Shown here piece by piece: positions 49,809 to 58,665 of a stretch of DNA of 58,666 nucleotides (its first letter is position 1; every line of letters starts with the position of its first letter). The DNA lies in the NCBI GenBank assembly GCA_910579175.1, contig CAJTTB010000001.1:24788-83453 (forward strand). Reading direction: 5' to 3'. Position numbers and translations under genes: made by a program. Under the pieces are notes generated by a model that did no database searches, was not told the origin of the DNA, and saw only the letters and a program-made list of their open reading frames with translations. Origin of the DNA: an uncultured Oscillospiraceae bacterium (GTDB lineage: Bacteria; Bacillota; Clostridia; Oscillospirales; Ruminococcaceae).

Positions 49809-50918
49809 TTAAGTAATCAACTGTTGATAATAATTCAATACAACCGGTTTCACTTGGTCAATCAAATATCTTTCTGGCAGATAAGCATGTTGCTTTATCT
49901 GGTTATAAAGATGACTGTCATTCAACAATAAATTCATTGCACTGACCAGTTGTCGTGGCTGTTGTACTGAAAATAATAAGCCATTCACTCCATTTTCCAA
50001 TAAATCGACATGCCCTTTTACTTCAGATGCAATGATTGGCAGATGACACAACAGCGCTTCCATAATATTAAAAGGCAATCCCTCGGAAAAACTCGCTGAA
50101 ATTGCCGCATCTGCTATCTGATAAAGGGAATTAATCTGATCGATTCTTCCCAAAAACAATACATTTTTTTCAATTCCCAATTTTTTTGCCTGCTGTTTAC
50201 AGGCTTCCAATTGGTTTCCATCTCCTGCAAATAGCAATTTCACTGGTCTTTGTGCTGGGTCAATTTGAGCCAAGGCATCTAAAATAATGGTTTGATTTTT
50301 TCTTTTTGAAAACTCTCCTACACAGAGAAAGACAAAATCTTCTTTGGCAATTTTCAAAGAGTCACGCACCTTGCTTTTTTCTTCTTCTGAATAGGTCGGA
50401 AAATGAGTTTGTTCAATTCCCATGCCATCGATAAAGTGAATCTGTCTGCCCAAATGATACCGATTGGCAATTTTGTAGTCCTCTTGGTTCATCACCATCA
50501 ATTCATCCACCCTGCCAGAAGTCAACTTTTCACAAGCCAAATAAAGTTTTGATTTTAAACTTTGATTGTCTTCAAATAGATAGCCGTGAGAAGTATGTAC
50601 AACGGTCGCCTTCCGATATCCAGAAAGCATTATCGCACCCCGGCAAATTAGACCTGCCAGTGTTGCATGAGAACTAATCAATTGATATTTTTCCTTCCGA
50701 ATCAGTGCAGCAAGTTTTAAAATTGTTTTTAAATTGGAACCTGAGAAATGGCGCTTGCTAAAAGAAAGATCAATGCTGCGATCTACTTCTGGCAAATCAA
50801 CGATTCCTTCTGTTACAATATGTATTTCCCAACCCATCTGTTTATAATACTCCAGATAAGAACGGTGAAAATAAACAATATGAGAGGCTCTCGAGGCACA
50901 AAAAAGAACTTTCTTCAT
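49809..50918 (-). CDS. Glycosyltransferase family 4 (GT-B fold)
   Basis: The product is 369 residues with two Rossmann halves: N-terminal S-R-A-S-H-I-V-Y-F-H-R-S-Y-L and V-V-H-T-S-H-G-Y-L, and C-terminal V-G-E-F-S-K-R-K-N-Q, F-A-G-D-G-N-Q-L-E and S-F-S-E-G-L-P-F-N-I-M-E-A-L containing the E-x7-E motif. It transfers a sugar from a nucleotide donor during surface polysaccharide assembly in the cytoplasm. It overlaps the ABC ATPase gene by four bases (ATGA). Confidence 0.92.
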   Translation of the reverse strand: MKKVLFCASRASHIVYFHRSYLEYYKQMGWEIHIVTEGIVDLPEVDRSIDLSFSKRHFSGSNLKTILKLAALIRKEKYQLISSHATLAGLICRGAIMLSGYRKATVVHTSHGYLFEDNQSLKSKLYLACEKLTSGRVDELMVMNQEDYKIANRYHLGRQIHFIDGMGIEQTHFPTYSEEEKSKVRDSLKIAKEDFVFLCVGEFSKRKNQTIILDALAQIDPAQRPVKLLFAGDGNQLEACKQQAKKLGIEKNVLFLGRIDQINSLYQIADAAISASFSEGLPFNIMEALLCHLPIIASEVKGHVDLLENGVNGLLFSVQQPRQLVSAMNLLLNDSHLYNQIKQHAYLPERYLIDQVKPVVLNYYQQLIT

Positions 50919-51667
50919 GATTGATTTCCCAAATTCAAAGATTTTTCATACGCTTTACAGACTTCTTTAGAAGGACCAAACATCTTCATTTCACCCTTGT
51001 CCAACCACAGCGCATTTTTACAAATTTTTTGTACCTGCCCCATAGAATGGGACACAAATAATACTGTCGTTCCTTCTGTCATCATCTCGTTAAGGCGCTT
51101 TTCGCACTTCTCACGAAATTTGATATCACCAACAGACAACACCTCATCAGCAATCAAAATATCAGCCTGTACCAAAGTGGCAATTGCAAACCCCAATCTA
51201 GAGCGCATACCAGAAGAATAATTGCGCAGGGGAACATCTACAAACTCATGCAGTTCTGAAAACTCAATAATACTTTCAAATTGCTTTTGAATAAATTTTC
51301 TGGTATGCCCATGCATAGCGCCAGTCAAAAAAATATTTTCCTTTGCAGACAAACTTGCATCAAAGCCACCACCCAATTCAATCAGTGGCGCTATGGTGCC
51401 AACCGTTTTTATGCTACCCCTGGTGGGGCGCATAATCCCAGAGATCAATTTGAGCAATGTTGATTTTCCAGATCCATTCACTCCAATTAATCCCAGAGAA
51501 CCGCCTTTTTCTACCTCAAAAGAAATATTTTTAAGCGCCCAAAACTCATCAAAAAACAACTTTCCCTTAATCAAATTAATAACATATTCCTTTAAACGTT
51601 CTTCTTTGTTTTTACTCAGATTGAACATCATAGAAACATTCTCTACTTTTACACTTTTTTGTGCCAT
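50915..51667 (-). CDS. Polysaccharide/teichoic-acid export ABC transporter ATPase (TagH/Wzt-like)
   Basis: The product is 250 residues. Walker A G-V-N-G-S-G-K-S-T, signature N-Y-S-S-G-M-R-S-R-L, Walker B D-I-L-I-A-D-E-V-L-S-V-G-D, and H-loop V-S-H-S-M. There is no C-terminal carbohydrate-binding extension of the Wzt type, so it is closer to the short TagH form. With the adjacent permease it exports a lipid-linked glycan across the membrane. Confidence 0.94.
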   Translation of the reverse strand: MAQKSVKVENVSMMFNLSKNKEERLKEYVINLIKGKLFFDEFWALKNISFEVEKGGSLGLIGVNGSGKSTLLKLISGIMRPTRGSIKTVGTIAPLIELGGGFDASLSAKENIFLTGAMHGHTRKFIQKQFESIIEFSELHEFVDVPLRNYSSGMRSRLGFAIATLVQADILIADEVLSVGDIKFREKCEKRLNEMMTEGTTVLFVSHSMGQVQKICKNALWLDKGEMKMFGPSKEVCKAYEKSLNLGNQS

Positions 51668-51688
51668 AATCTACTCCAATTCCCAATA

Positions 51689-52465
51689 TTAGATATGCAG
51701 AAAAAACTTATTCTCTTTTTCCTGAAAGACCACAATTCCCATAATCAAAGTAATCACACTGTAACAGGTTGCCACAATTAACATCTTTTGAGAAGGCATA
51801 ATACCATCAACCATCAAGTTGCGTGCAATGGTAATAAAGATATAATTGGGATTTAAATCCCATAAAAAGCGAAATCGCTCTGGAATGATACTAATCGGAT
51901 AAAATAATGGGGTTGCATACATCCACATCATGGTAATAATTCCATATAAGTGATTCAAATCTCGAAAATAAACACCATAAGTGGACAGTATCAAAGAAAG
52001 TCCAAGGGTAAACACCAATGCATATAGCAATGGAATTGGAAACAACAGTGCATATTTTGTAAAGGGAGCCTTTGTGACAATCATCACCAAAAACAATGGT
52101 ATTAATGAAAATAGCAAGGTGATAAACTGCACCAATACATTAGACAGGCAAAACATGTATTTGGGAATATAAATTTTGCGAATCAACCCTCCATTTCCCA
52201 ACACACTGCCAATGGATAATCTTGTGGTAGTGACAATAAAGTTATGAATGACATAACCAGTCAGATAATACACCGGAAAATTTGGGATATTGCGCTTAAA
52301 CAATGTAGAAAATACAATGGTAATTACAACCATCATCATCAGCGGGTTGAGAATGGTCCAAAGAATTCCCAATACCGATTTATAATATTTTCTTTTAAAA
52401 TCTCGCTTGACCAATTCCATTAAGAAATTGAAATATTTCATAAAGTCCTGAAATGCTCTGGTCAA
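51689..52465 (-). CDS. Polysaccharide/teichoic-acid export ABC transporter permease (TagG/Wzm-like)
   Basis: The product is 258 residues from a TTG at 52465 with GGAGG 7 bases upstream. The longer open frame would overlap the preceding glycosyltransferase and adds an unlikely segment. An N-terminal amphipathic helix (V-K-R-D-F-K-R-K-Y-Y-K-S-V-L-G-I-L-W) is followed by six membrane helices of the ABC2 type, with Y-F-R-D-L-N-H-L before the fifth. It pairs with the ATPase encoded next. Confidence 0.9.
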   Translation of the reverse strand: MTRAFQDFMKYFNFLMELVKRDFKRKYYKSVLGILWTILNPLMMMVVITIVFSTLFKRNIPNFPVYYLTGYVIHNFIVTTTRLSIGSVLGNGGLIRKIYIPKYMFCLSNVLVQFITLLFSLIPLFLVMIVTKAPFTKYALLFPIPLLYALVFTLGLSLILSTYGVYFRDLNHLYGIITMMWMYATPLFYPISIIPERFRFLWDLNPNYIFITIARNLMVDGIMPSQKMLIVATCYSVITLIMGIVVFQEKENKFFLHI

Positions 52466-52476
52466 AATGCTACCTC

Positions 52477-53283
52477 CTAATCTATTTTTCTCTGATAATA
52501 TTGATCCTTTAACCAATTGAGCAACTTTTGCGGTATCAATCCCACAATCAGTGGTTTGAGTGCAAAAATAACCCCCTTTGGCATCAATCCTAACATTTGA
52601 TACCCCTTCCACTTCACCTTCGCTTCCTCTATCCGATAGCGGTATCTTCGTCTTTGTTGTGCTTGTTTGTCCTCTCGAAAATAATATAATAATTCTTCTA
52701 GCGTATAACCCTTACACCCATTGGCATACATTCGCATAAATAAATCAATGTCCTCTGTCCTGCGGGTTTCCTTTGCAACACGATAGCCACCTGCCTGTAG
52801 TACTTGAGACTTTCTCATCGCAACTGCGCCATGCATAAAGGGAACGCAAAATAAAAAATCATCCTTTTGTGGCTGTTCTGGGTAATTCATTCTACCCCAA
52901 ACACCATCTGTATCAAATAATCCAATATTGCTGGAAATCAATCCATACTCTGGATGGGTAGATGCAAATTGTATCAACTTCTCAATGCGATTCTCTGCAG
53001 AAAAGTCATCTGCATCTTGACGCACCAACAATTCCCCCTGTGCTACCTCAATACAGTGATTCAAAGCCGATGCCAAACCTTCATTTTGCTGATTTTGTAC
53101 CACAATGATCCGACCATCTAATTTTCTAAACTCCAACAGCCATTGATATGTTTCGTTGGTAGAACCATCATCACAAATAATCAGTTCAAAATACGGATAG
53201 GTCTGTGCCAAAATGGAATTGATTGCCTGTTCCAACATCTGATAATTTGCATTATAAACACCCATAATCACAGAAACTTCCAT
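52477..53283 (-). CDS. Glycosyltransferase family 2
   Basis: The product is 268 residues; the ATG at 53283 (GGGAG 7 bases upstream) is preferred over a TTG two codons earlier. The GT-A motifs are V-S-V-I-M-G-V-Y-N, I-I-C-D-D-G-S-T, and R-Q-D-A-D-D (DxD type). A C-terminal segment (K-P-L-I-V-G-L-I-P-Q-K-L) may lie against the membrane. It adds a sugar to the growing surface glycan. Acceptor and donor are unknown. Confidence 0.93.
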   Translation of the reverse strand: MEVSVIMGVYNANYQMLEQAINSILAQTYPYFELIICDDGSTNETYQWLLEFRKLDGRIIVVQNQQNEGLASALNHCIEVAQGELLVRQDADDFSAENRIEKLIQFASTHPEYGLISSNIGLFDTDGVWGRMNYPEQPQKDDFLFCVPFMHGAVAMRKSQVLQAGGYRVAKETRRTEDIDLFMRMYANGCKGYTLEELLYYFREDKQAQQRRRYRYRIEEAKVKWKGYQMLGLMPKGVIFALKPLIVGLIPQKLLNWLKDQYYQRKID

Positions 53284-53296
53284 TTGCAAACTCCCA

Positions 53297-54649
53297 TCAC
53301 TTCATCTTTAACATTCTGACCCAATCCCACAAGTATAGTTGAAAACGGTACCAACTTTTCCAACGGATATCCGATAGTGCAATGGTACCATAAGACCAAA
53401 ATAAATCTGGGGTGTCCTCACTTGTTTTTAAAATAAATTTTTGCAATAACCTTCGAAAGAATTGGTATTGTTTGATTTGTTGTTGTGTCACCCTCTGCAC
53501 CACGGGATTTCGATAACTTTCTGCAACATCGTCACAAAAGTAACAGGATTCATAAGCGAGTGCCTCTTCTTGAGAGGGATGATACATCATTTTTTGTAAC
53601 AATCTTTTGCTCATATCATGTAATGGTTGTTGTTGAAAATCTTGCAATGAAGATTCTTGGAGCAATTTTTTTAAAAAACTTATATGTATTTGATATTGCA
53701 ATGTAAAATCTGACTGTGTTAAATTGGTTGCATTATCCTCTTTCCAAACAGGCAGATAATGGTCATGTTGTCTTTGATATGCAATTGTCATCGGGTGCGG
53801 AGCAATACAAATACATTCTAAAAGGTTGTTATTAAACTTGATGCGATCTGAAATCGAGGACTGTTTGGAAAAATACCAAGTAAAATATGTCCCATCTCTT
53901 GGGTCTTTGGGGGATTCAAACATGCCAAAATAAAACCCAACAATGGGAGAAGTCACATTGGCACTTTCCAGCAATTGACGCAGTGTTCTCTGCATGGAGC
54001 CTGTCCAGCCAGTATCTGCAATCACCACTGGATCGCCATCCAGTAAACCTTCCTGTTCCAAATAACCAATGGTATTCTGATAGGCGTTTTTTGATTTTTG
54101 CTCTAACAAGGTGCGAAAATCAAAATTCTCCCAAATCATTCTAGCAAATTCCAAGTATTCCTTTTTTGACAAACGTTGATTCCATCTTTCTGGAGCAAGT
54201 CCAATCAATCCATAGATCCATTCACGTTCTTTTTTAGAAAGACAAATTCTTTTTAAAATAACCTCAGGTGTGATATAATAACCACCTGTGAATATCATTT
54301 GAAAGGCTTCTTCTCCAATCAAATGAAACGAGGGTATTCTCCATGAAATACGGGAAGAATAAAGATAACGACATTCAATCGGTATCTGATAAGCCTCACA
54401 GATACGAAGTGCATATTGATGTAACAAATAGCCATCTCTAGCCAAAAAATAAATGCGCTTTAACTGTTTTTGCTGTGCGGTTTTTAAAATCCACCAAACA
54501 AAAGAAAACAACACTGGTGCAGATACCGCCGCAGTGATTTGTAAAAATGGAGACTGCTTTTGTTGTTGCAAATACTCCTTTATAACTTCCTCAACTGTCT
54601 TTTCCAGTGTAGTATTTTGATACATTGCAAGAAATTTTTTGAAATACAC
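53297..54649 (-). CDS. Capsule-locus protein related to the second half of the HAD fusion
   Basis: The product is 450 residues from a GTG at 54649 with GGAGGTG upstream. Residues about 65-80 (R-I-Y-F-L-A-R-D-G-Y-L-L) and about 208-220 (V-V-I-A-D-T-G-W-T-G-S-M-Q) match the corresponding motifs of the 685-residue protein at 47731, which shows a shared domain without the HAD part. It is the first gene of the leftward operon. Conserved Arg-Asp and Asp residues suggest a catalytic domain, but I cannot name its reaction. Confidence 0.7.
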   Translation of the reverse strand: MYFKKFLAMYQNTTLEKTVEEVIKEYLQQQKQSPFLQITAAVSAPVLFSFVWWILKTAQQKQLKRIYFLARDGYLLHQYALRICEAYQIPIECRYLYSSRISWRIPSFHLIGEEAFQMIFTGGYYITPEVILKRICLSKKEREWIYGLIGLAPERWNQRLSKKEYLEFARMIWENFDFRTLLEQKSKNAYQNTIGYLEQEGLLDGDPVVIADTGWTGSMQRTLRQLLESANVTSPIVGFYFGMFESPKDPRDGTYFTWYFSKQSSISDRIKFNNNLLECICIAPHPMTIAYQRQHDHYLPVWKEDNATNLTQSDFTLQYQIHISFLKKLLQESSLQDFQQQPLHDMSKRLLQKMMYHPSQEEALAYESCYFCDDVAESYRNPVVQRVTQQQIKQYQFFRRLLQKFILKTSEDTPDLFWSYGTIALSDIRWKSWYRFQLYLWDWVRMLKMK

Positions 54650-54853
54650 TTATGTCACCTCCTTCATCATTATATAAAGGAACTGTGTGTTTGCTCGTTT
54701 ATCACAGTGCAATAGAATATCAAATCGATTGCAGAGGACAAAATTTTTTTCTTATTTTATTCCACCTTTTATAAAAAGTCAAATCTTGATTTATTTTGTT
54801 TTGATAAAATCCATTAAAAATCCCAAAAATAAGCATTTTTGCGTTGGAATTGC

Positions 54854-54881
54854 TTGACTTTGTCACAAGTCAAAGTATTAT
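54854..54881 (+). promoter_or_regulatory. Promoter with 20-bp dyad before the sugar transferase
   Basis: TTGACTT-TGTCAC-AAGTCAA (54854-54873) is a perfect inverted repeat that includes a candidate -35 (TTGACT). A -10-like TATTAT at 54876-54881 follows at 16 bp. A regulator bound to the dyad would block RNA polymerase. The rest of the 380-bp divergent interval (54650-55030) shows no gene. Confidence 0.5.
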
Positions 54882-55030
54882 ATATTATAACATCATCTTA
54901 TATTTTTGTCTATGTAAAATCGCACCAATGTATATTTTGGTTGACTTCATTTTCAGAATATAATACAATATTACATATTATCGTATTTTACCCAAACAAA
55001 AGTATTCAATACTTGAAAGGAAACACCACA

Positions 55031-56413
55031 ATGATTCGTGAAAAACAAAATATATTCAATCGAATCCAAATCATTGCAGATTGTTTCTGTACTATATTCA
55101 GTATGGCTATTTCCTTACTGCTTCTTCGAAAATACTCCTTTCTAGAAACTTTAAACTTGAGTTACTTAGAATTATTTGGTATTGCAGTGGGCATTAGTTT
55201 ATTTCATATTGTATTTTACAGATTATTTCAGATTTATCACTCTTACCGTGCAACCCGCTTTTTAATGATTGTTTTAAACATTATAAAAGCAAATTTAACA
55301 AGCTATGCAATCTTAATTATGATAGCATACTTATGGTCTCATCTACTTACATTTCAGTTGTTTTTTTTCCTATCATTTTTTATCAACACTTTTTTCTTGA
55401 TATGCTACCGATATCTATTGCGAAAAATTCTTCGTTATTTTCGCAGCAAAGGATATAATAAAAAGTATCTACTATTGCTTGGAGTCAACAATTGTACCAA
55501 TGATTTTATTCATAAAATCAAACTAACCCCCGATCTCGGCTATGAGTTATTGGGGTATTTTAACGACAAAGCTGTCAGTTCTGTTTCCATTCCTTATCTG
55601 GGAAAAGCAACAAAGTTAAACACATATCTCTCCAAAACCATTGTAGATGAGGCAATTATTATGTTAAAAGATGGACAAGAGCAAAAGACCACTCAAATGA
55701 TTGAAATTTGTGAAAAATGGGGTATCAAATTTTCCATCATTCCAAATGTTTTTTCCATCTTTAAAAGTAGAATCTTTGTCAGCAGCTTTGATGGTATGCC
55801 AGTATTAAATCTAAGAAAGATACCCTTAGACAGTCTACCTGCACTATTTATCAAACGTATATTTGATATTGTGTTATCCATCATCTGTCTTATCCTATTT
55901 AGTCCCATTATGCTAGCTGCTGCCATTGCGGTAAAAGTCACTTCTCCAGGTCCCGTCCTTTATAAACAGATTCGTGTTGGACTGAATCGAAAACCCTTTC
56001 AGATATATAAATTTCGCTCTATGACAGTGGAATCGGGATCTATCATCAAAATGGCGGTCAAAAATGACGCCCGCTGCACGCCTGTGGGAAATTTTATGCG
56101 AAAATGCAGTATTGATGAATTGCCACAACTTTGGAATGTATTAAAAGGAGATATGAGTCTTGTTGGACCTCGTCCAGAAATTCCTCATTTTGTAGAAAAA
56201 TTCAAAGAGTACATTCCATCATATATGCTCAAACACTATGTCAAACCTGGAATTACTGGCTGGGCGCAGGTCAATGGACTGCGAGGAAATACCTCTATTC
56301 CTGACCGTATTCAATATGATATGTATTATATTGAACACTGGTCCTTATTTTTTGATATTAAGATTTTATTTTTAACCATTTTCAAAGGGATTATCAACAA
56401 AAATGCTTATTGA
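55031..56413 (+). CDS. Polyprenyl-phosphate glycosyl-1-phosphate transferase (initiating sugar transferase)
   Basis: The product is 460 residues from ATG 55031 with AAAGGA 9 bases upstream. Four N-terminal membrane helices (about 12-120) and a CoA-binding-like middle domain (L-L-L-G-V-N-N-C-T-N-D-F) are followed by the bacterial sugar transferase domain (about 265-455). That domain has K-R-I-F-D-I-V-L-S, Y-K-F-R-S-M, D-E-L-P-Q-L-W-N-V and V-G-P-R-P-E. It loads the first sugar phosphate onto undecaprenyl phosphate to start the surface glycan made by this locus. Confidence 0.93.
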   Translation: MIREKQNIFNRIQIIADCFCTIFSMAISLLLLRKYSFLETLNLSYLELFGIAVGISLFHIVFYRLFQIYHSYRATRFLMIVLNIIKANLTSYAILIMIAYLWSHLLTFQLFFFLSFFINTFFLICYRYLLRKILRYFRSKGYNKKYLLLLGVNNCTNDFIHKIKLTPDLGYELLGYFNDKAVSSVSIPYLGKATKLNTYLSKTIVDEAIIMLKDGQEQKTTQMIEICEKWGIKFSIIPNVFSIFKSRIFVSSFDGMPVLNLRKIPLDSLPALFIKRIFDIVLSIICLILFSPIMLAAAIAVKVTSPGPVLYKQIRVGLNRKPFQIYKFRSMTVESGSIIKMAVKNDARCTPVGNFMRKCSIDELPQLWNVLKGDMSLVGPRPEIPHFVEKFKEYIPSYMLKHYVKPGITGWAQVNGLRGNTSIPDRIQYDMYYIEHWSLFFDIKILFLTIFKGIINKNAY

Positions 56414-56443
56414 GTATCATATCAATTTTAGGAGGAAATTACG

Positions 56444-57571
56444 TTGTTCATCTATCAAATAAATTTTATTTTCATTGTTTTATGGGCATTTCTCTTTTGT
56501 TTTCACAAGCCTAGTAAAATAAAAAACATTGTCTTTTTAATACTTAGCTTTGGACAGATGTTTTTATTGTCCATTTTTAGAGTTAATATTGGATTTGACT
56601 ATCAGATGTATGTAGAAGGCTTTTATAGAATGGGTATGGATGGCTTTAGCAATTTAAGTTATCTCGACTGGGAAATCGGTTTTGTATTATTTACAAAGGT
56701 AGTAGCGTTCTTTACAAAAAACCACATTATTTATTTGGGTATTATCTCTCTATTTTGTCTTGGCTCCAGTGCGCGTTTTATTTATAAATACTCTCGTATG
56801 CCTTGGCTTTCCACTATATTATTTGTAAACCTCTACTTTTTCTATTTATCCATGAATTTTTTACGTCAATCCATTGCAATTGCAATTATTTTATTTGCTT
56901 GGGGATTTTTAAAAAACCAAAAATTACTTCCATTCCTCATGATAATTGCACTTGCTGCAACGTTCCACACTACCGCCTTAATTATGATAGCGGTTTATGT
57001 GATTTTAAAAATTCAACCATCTCTAAAATTACTTTTATTATATTGTTATGCACTGGTATTTTTCTATATTTCTTCAGATGGTTTTTTAGATTTAATCACT
57101 TCTGTTTTTCATCAAGAATATCGAAACTCTATTTTTTTACAAGGCTTATCCTTTACCTATGCAATCTTCCCAATCGTCATTGCACTTGTTGCAATGATTT
57201 ACAAAAAGCAGTTGACTGCACTGAGTCAATCAAATCACTACCTTATCAGTCTTACCTTTTTAACTGCTTTTTTGATGACTATCATGTCAAAACATGCTAT
57301 TCTAGAACGCTTTTCTTATTACAGTTATATTTTTATTATTTTATTAATTCCAGAGATTATCTATGCGATTGCCTGTACCAACCGAAAAATTTCTCTTGAA
57401 CAAATTACCAATCACAATATACCAATTTTGAGTGAAATTAACAATCGCTATAAGCTTTTAGCGATTTTATCTATTTTTATCATCACATACGGTGTACATT
57501 TATATGGTATGTTTGAAAATGTTCATGGTGCATTTCCATATAGTACCTGGCTGATTGAAACCGTCATATAA
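56444..57571 (+). CDS. EpsG-family polysaccharide polymerase-like membrane protein
   Basis: The product is 375 residues from a TTG at 56444 with AGGAGG 8 bases upstream. About ten to twelve membrane helices and the EpsG landmark F-R-V-N-I-G-F-D-Y-Q-M-Y, with M-N-F-L-R-Q-S-I-A-I-A-I and F-H-T-T-A-L further on. These are typical of Wzy-like polymerases of the EpsG family. It probably polymerises repeat units outside the membrane. It follows the initiating transferase by 30 bp. Confidence 0.9.
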   Translation: MFIYQINFIFIVLWAFLFCFHKPSKIKNIVFLILSFGQMFLLSIFRVNIGFDYQMYVEGFYRMGMDGFSNLSYLDWEIGFVLFTKVVAFFTKNHIIYLGIISLFCLGSSARFIYKYSRMPWLSTILFVNLYFFYLSMNFLRQSIAIAIILFAWGFLKNQKLLPFLMIIALAATFHTTALIMIAVYVILKIQPSLKLLLLYCYALVFFYISSDGFLDLITSVFHQEYRNSIFLQGLSFTYAIFPIVIALVAMIYKKQLTALSQSNHYLISLTFLTAFLMTIMSKHAILERFSYYSYIFIILLIPEIIYAIACTNRKISLEQITNHNIPILSEINNRYKLLAILSIFIITYGVHLYGMFENVHGAFPYSTWLIETVI

Positions 57572-57617
57572 TATTAAATTTTTGCATAAAAACTCAAAAC
57601 AATCTATGATTTCATAA

Positions 57618-57646
57618 TTGACTTCTTGATTGTGTTATGCTATACT
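57618..57646 (+). promoter_or_regulatory. Promoter of the surface-protein gene
   Basis: TTGACT, 17 bp, TATACT. It starts transcription about 45 bp before the start codon of the surface protein. Confidence 0.65.
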
Positions 57647-57698
57647 GTCATTGTTGATATTCACTTCAATAAATTTTTAAGAAAAGGGATGTACTCAA

Positions 57699-58397
57699 AT
57701 GAACATTAAAAAACGTATTTTATCCGCAATCGTTGCAGTATCCGCATGTGTTAGCATGTTGGCTGTATCTGTTATTGCTGCTCCAGCAGGTTATTCTGAC
57801 TACGGAGTAAGTGATACAAAAACAGTTGCTGAAGTAGCTGGTAATTCTGTTGCTTTAACAGACACTACTTCTGGTACTTCTGTAGATATTCCAAAATCTG
57901 CATTACCTGCTGGTGTAACAGAAGTTACTTTCGCTTCTAAACCAATTTCCAAGAATTCTACAGTGCATCAAGCTGCTTCTTCTGCCGCTGCTGCAAAAGG
58001 TTTTTCTAACGTAACTGTTTTTGACTTAAAATTATTAGATCAAAATTCTACTGCTATCACTCAATTAAATGGTAAAGTTGCTGTTACTTTAAAAGTTGAA
58101 GGCGATGTAAACACCGTTCTTTACTACAATGATGCAACTAATTCTGTTGAAAACTTAGGTGGAACTGTTAAAAACGGTTTTATCACTTTCGAAACAAACC
58201 ATTTCTCTTACTATATGTTAGCTAAAACTGCTAGTACTACAGCTCCTACTACTCCTGGTGGTAACAACAATAACGCAAATGTTACAACTCCAAGCACTGG
58301 CGACAACAGCACAACTACTATTGTTCTGTTCAGCGTAATGGCTTTAATCGCTTTAGGTACTACTGTTGTAGCTGTTAAAGCTAAAAAAGCAAAATAA
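57699..58397 (+). CDS. Secreted, wall-sorted surface protein of unknown function
   Basis: The product is 232 residues. A signal peptide (about 1-28, V-I-A-A-P-A) precedes a beta-rich body (about 30-175; S-V-D-I-P-K-S-A-L-P, V-T-L-K-V-E-G-D-V-N-T-V-L-Y-Y). A Thr/Pro/Asn-rich linker, a sorting-like T-P-S-T-G-D motif, a membrane helix (about 206-226) and a basic tail (K-A-K-K-A-K) follow. The codon use is very rich in preferred Ala/Thr/Val codons, suggesting high expression. Sortase-type anchoring is inferred from the C-terminus. Confidence 0.82.
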   Translation: MNIKKRILSAIVAVSACVSMLAVSVIAAPAGYSDYGVSDTKTVAEVAGNSVALTDTTSGTSVDIPKSALPAGVTEVTFASKPISKNSTVHQAASSAAAAKGFSNVTVFDLKLLDQNSTAITQLNGKVAVTLKVEGDVNTVLYYNDATNSVENLGGTVKNGFITFETNHFSYYMLAKTASTTAPTTPGGNNNNANVTTPSTGDNSTTTIVLFSVMALIALGTTVVAVKAKKAK

Positions 58398-58435
58398 TTT
58401 TTAAACATATTAAAAAGTGAATTTATCGATCAATC

Positions 58436-58467
58436 AAAAATCTCTCGCTTTCTGTGGGAGATTTTTA
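58436..58467 (+). terminator. Terminator of the surface-protein gene
   Basis: AAAAATCTC ... GAGATTTTT stem with T5 at its 3' end and a mostly open 13-base loop. Confidence 0.8.
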
Positions 58468-58526
58468 TTGCTTTTATAAGCAAATTTATATTATGAAGCA
58501 GCTAACTTCGTTGGCGATTCGCGTAA

Positions 58527-58665
58527 TAACAAAAAATATACCTTACTTCTTGTGCCCACAGGCACTTTTTAAATTAGTACTATTTTTTATTGCGAACCGC
58601 TGACGTTAGTCAGGCGTATCAGCGAGTAACAAAAAATATACCTTACTTCTCGTGCCCGCAGGCAC
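58527..58665. repeat. 39-bp direct repeat at exactly 100-bp spacing
   Basis: Copies at 58527-58565 and 58627-58665 are 37/39 identical. Each has TAACAAAAAATATACC, then CTTACTTCT and a GTGCC(C)-(A/G)CA-GGCAC hairpin. Looser similarity between the segments just before each copy (GCTAAC/GCTGAC, GGCG, GCG.GTAA) extends the unit toward 100 bp. The second copy reaches the window edge, so further copies may follow. Confidence 0.85.

Noticed and set aside
58527..58665. 39-bp repeats as a possible CRISPR
   Set aside because: Only two copies with a 61-bp interval that itself shows partial similarity; no cas genes nearby.
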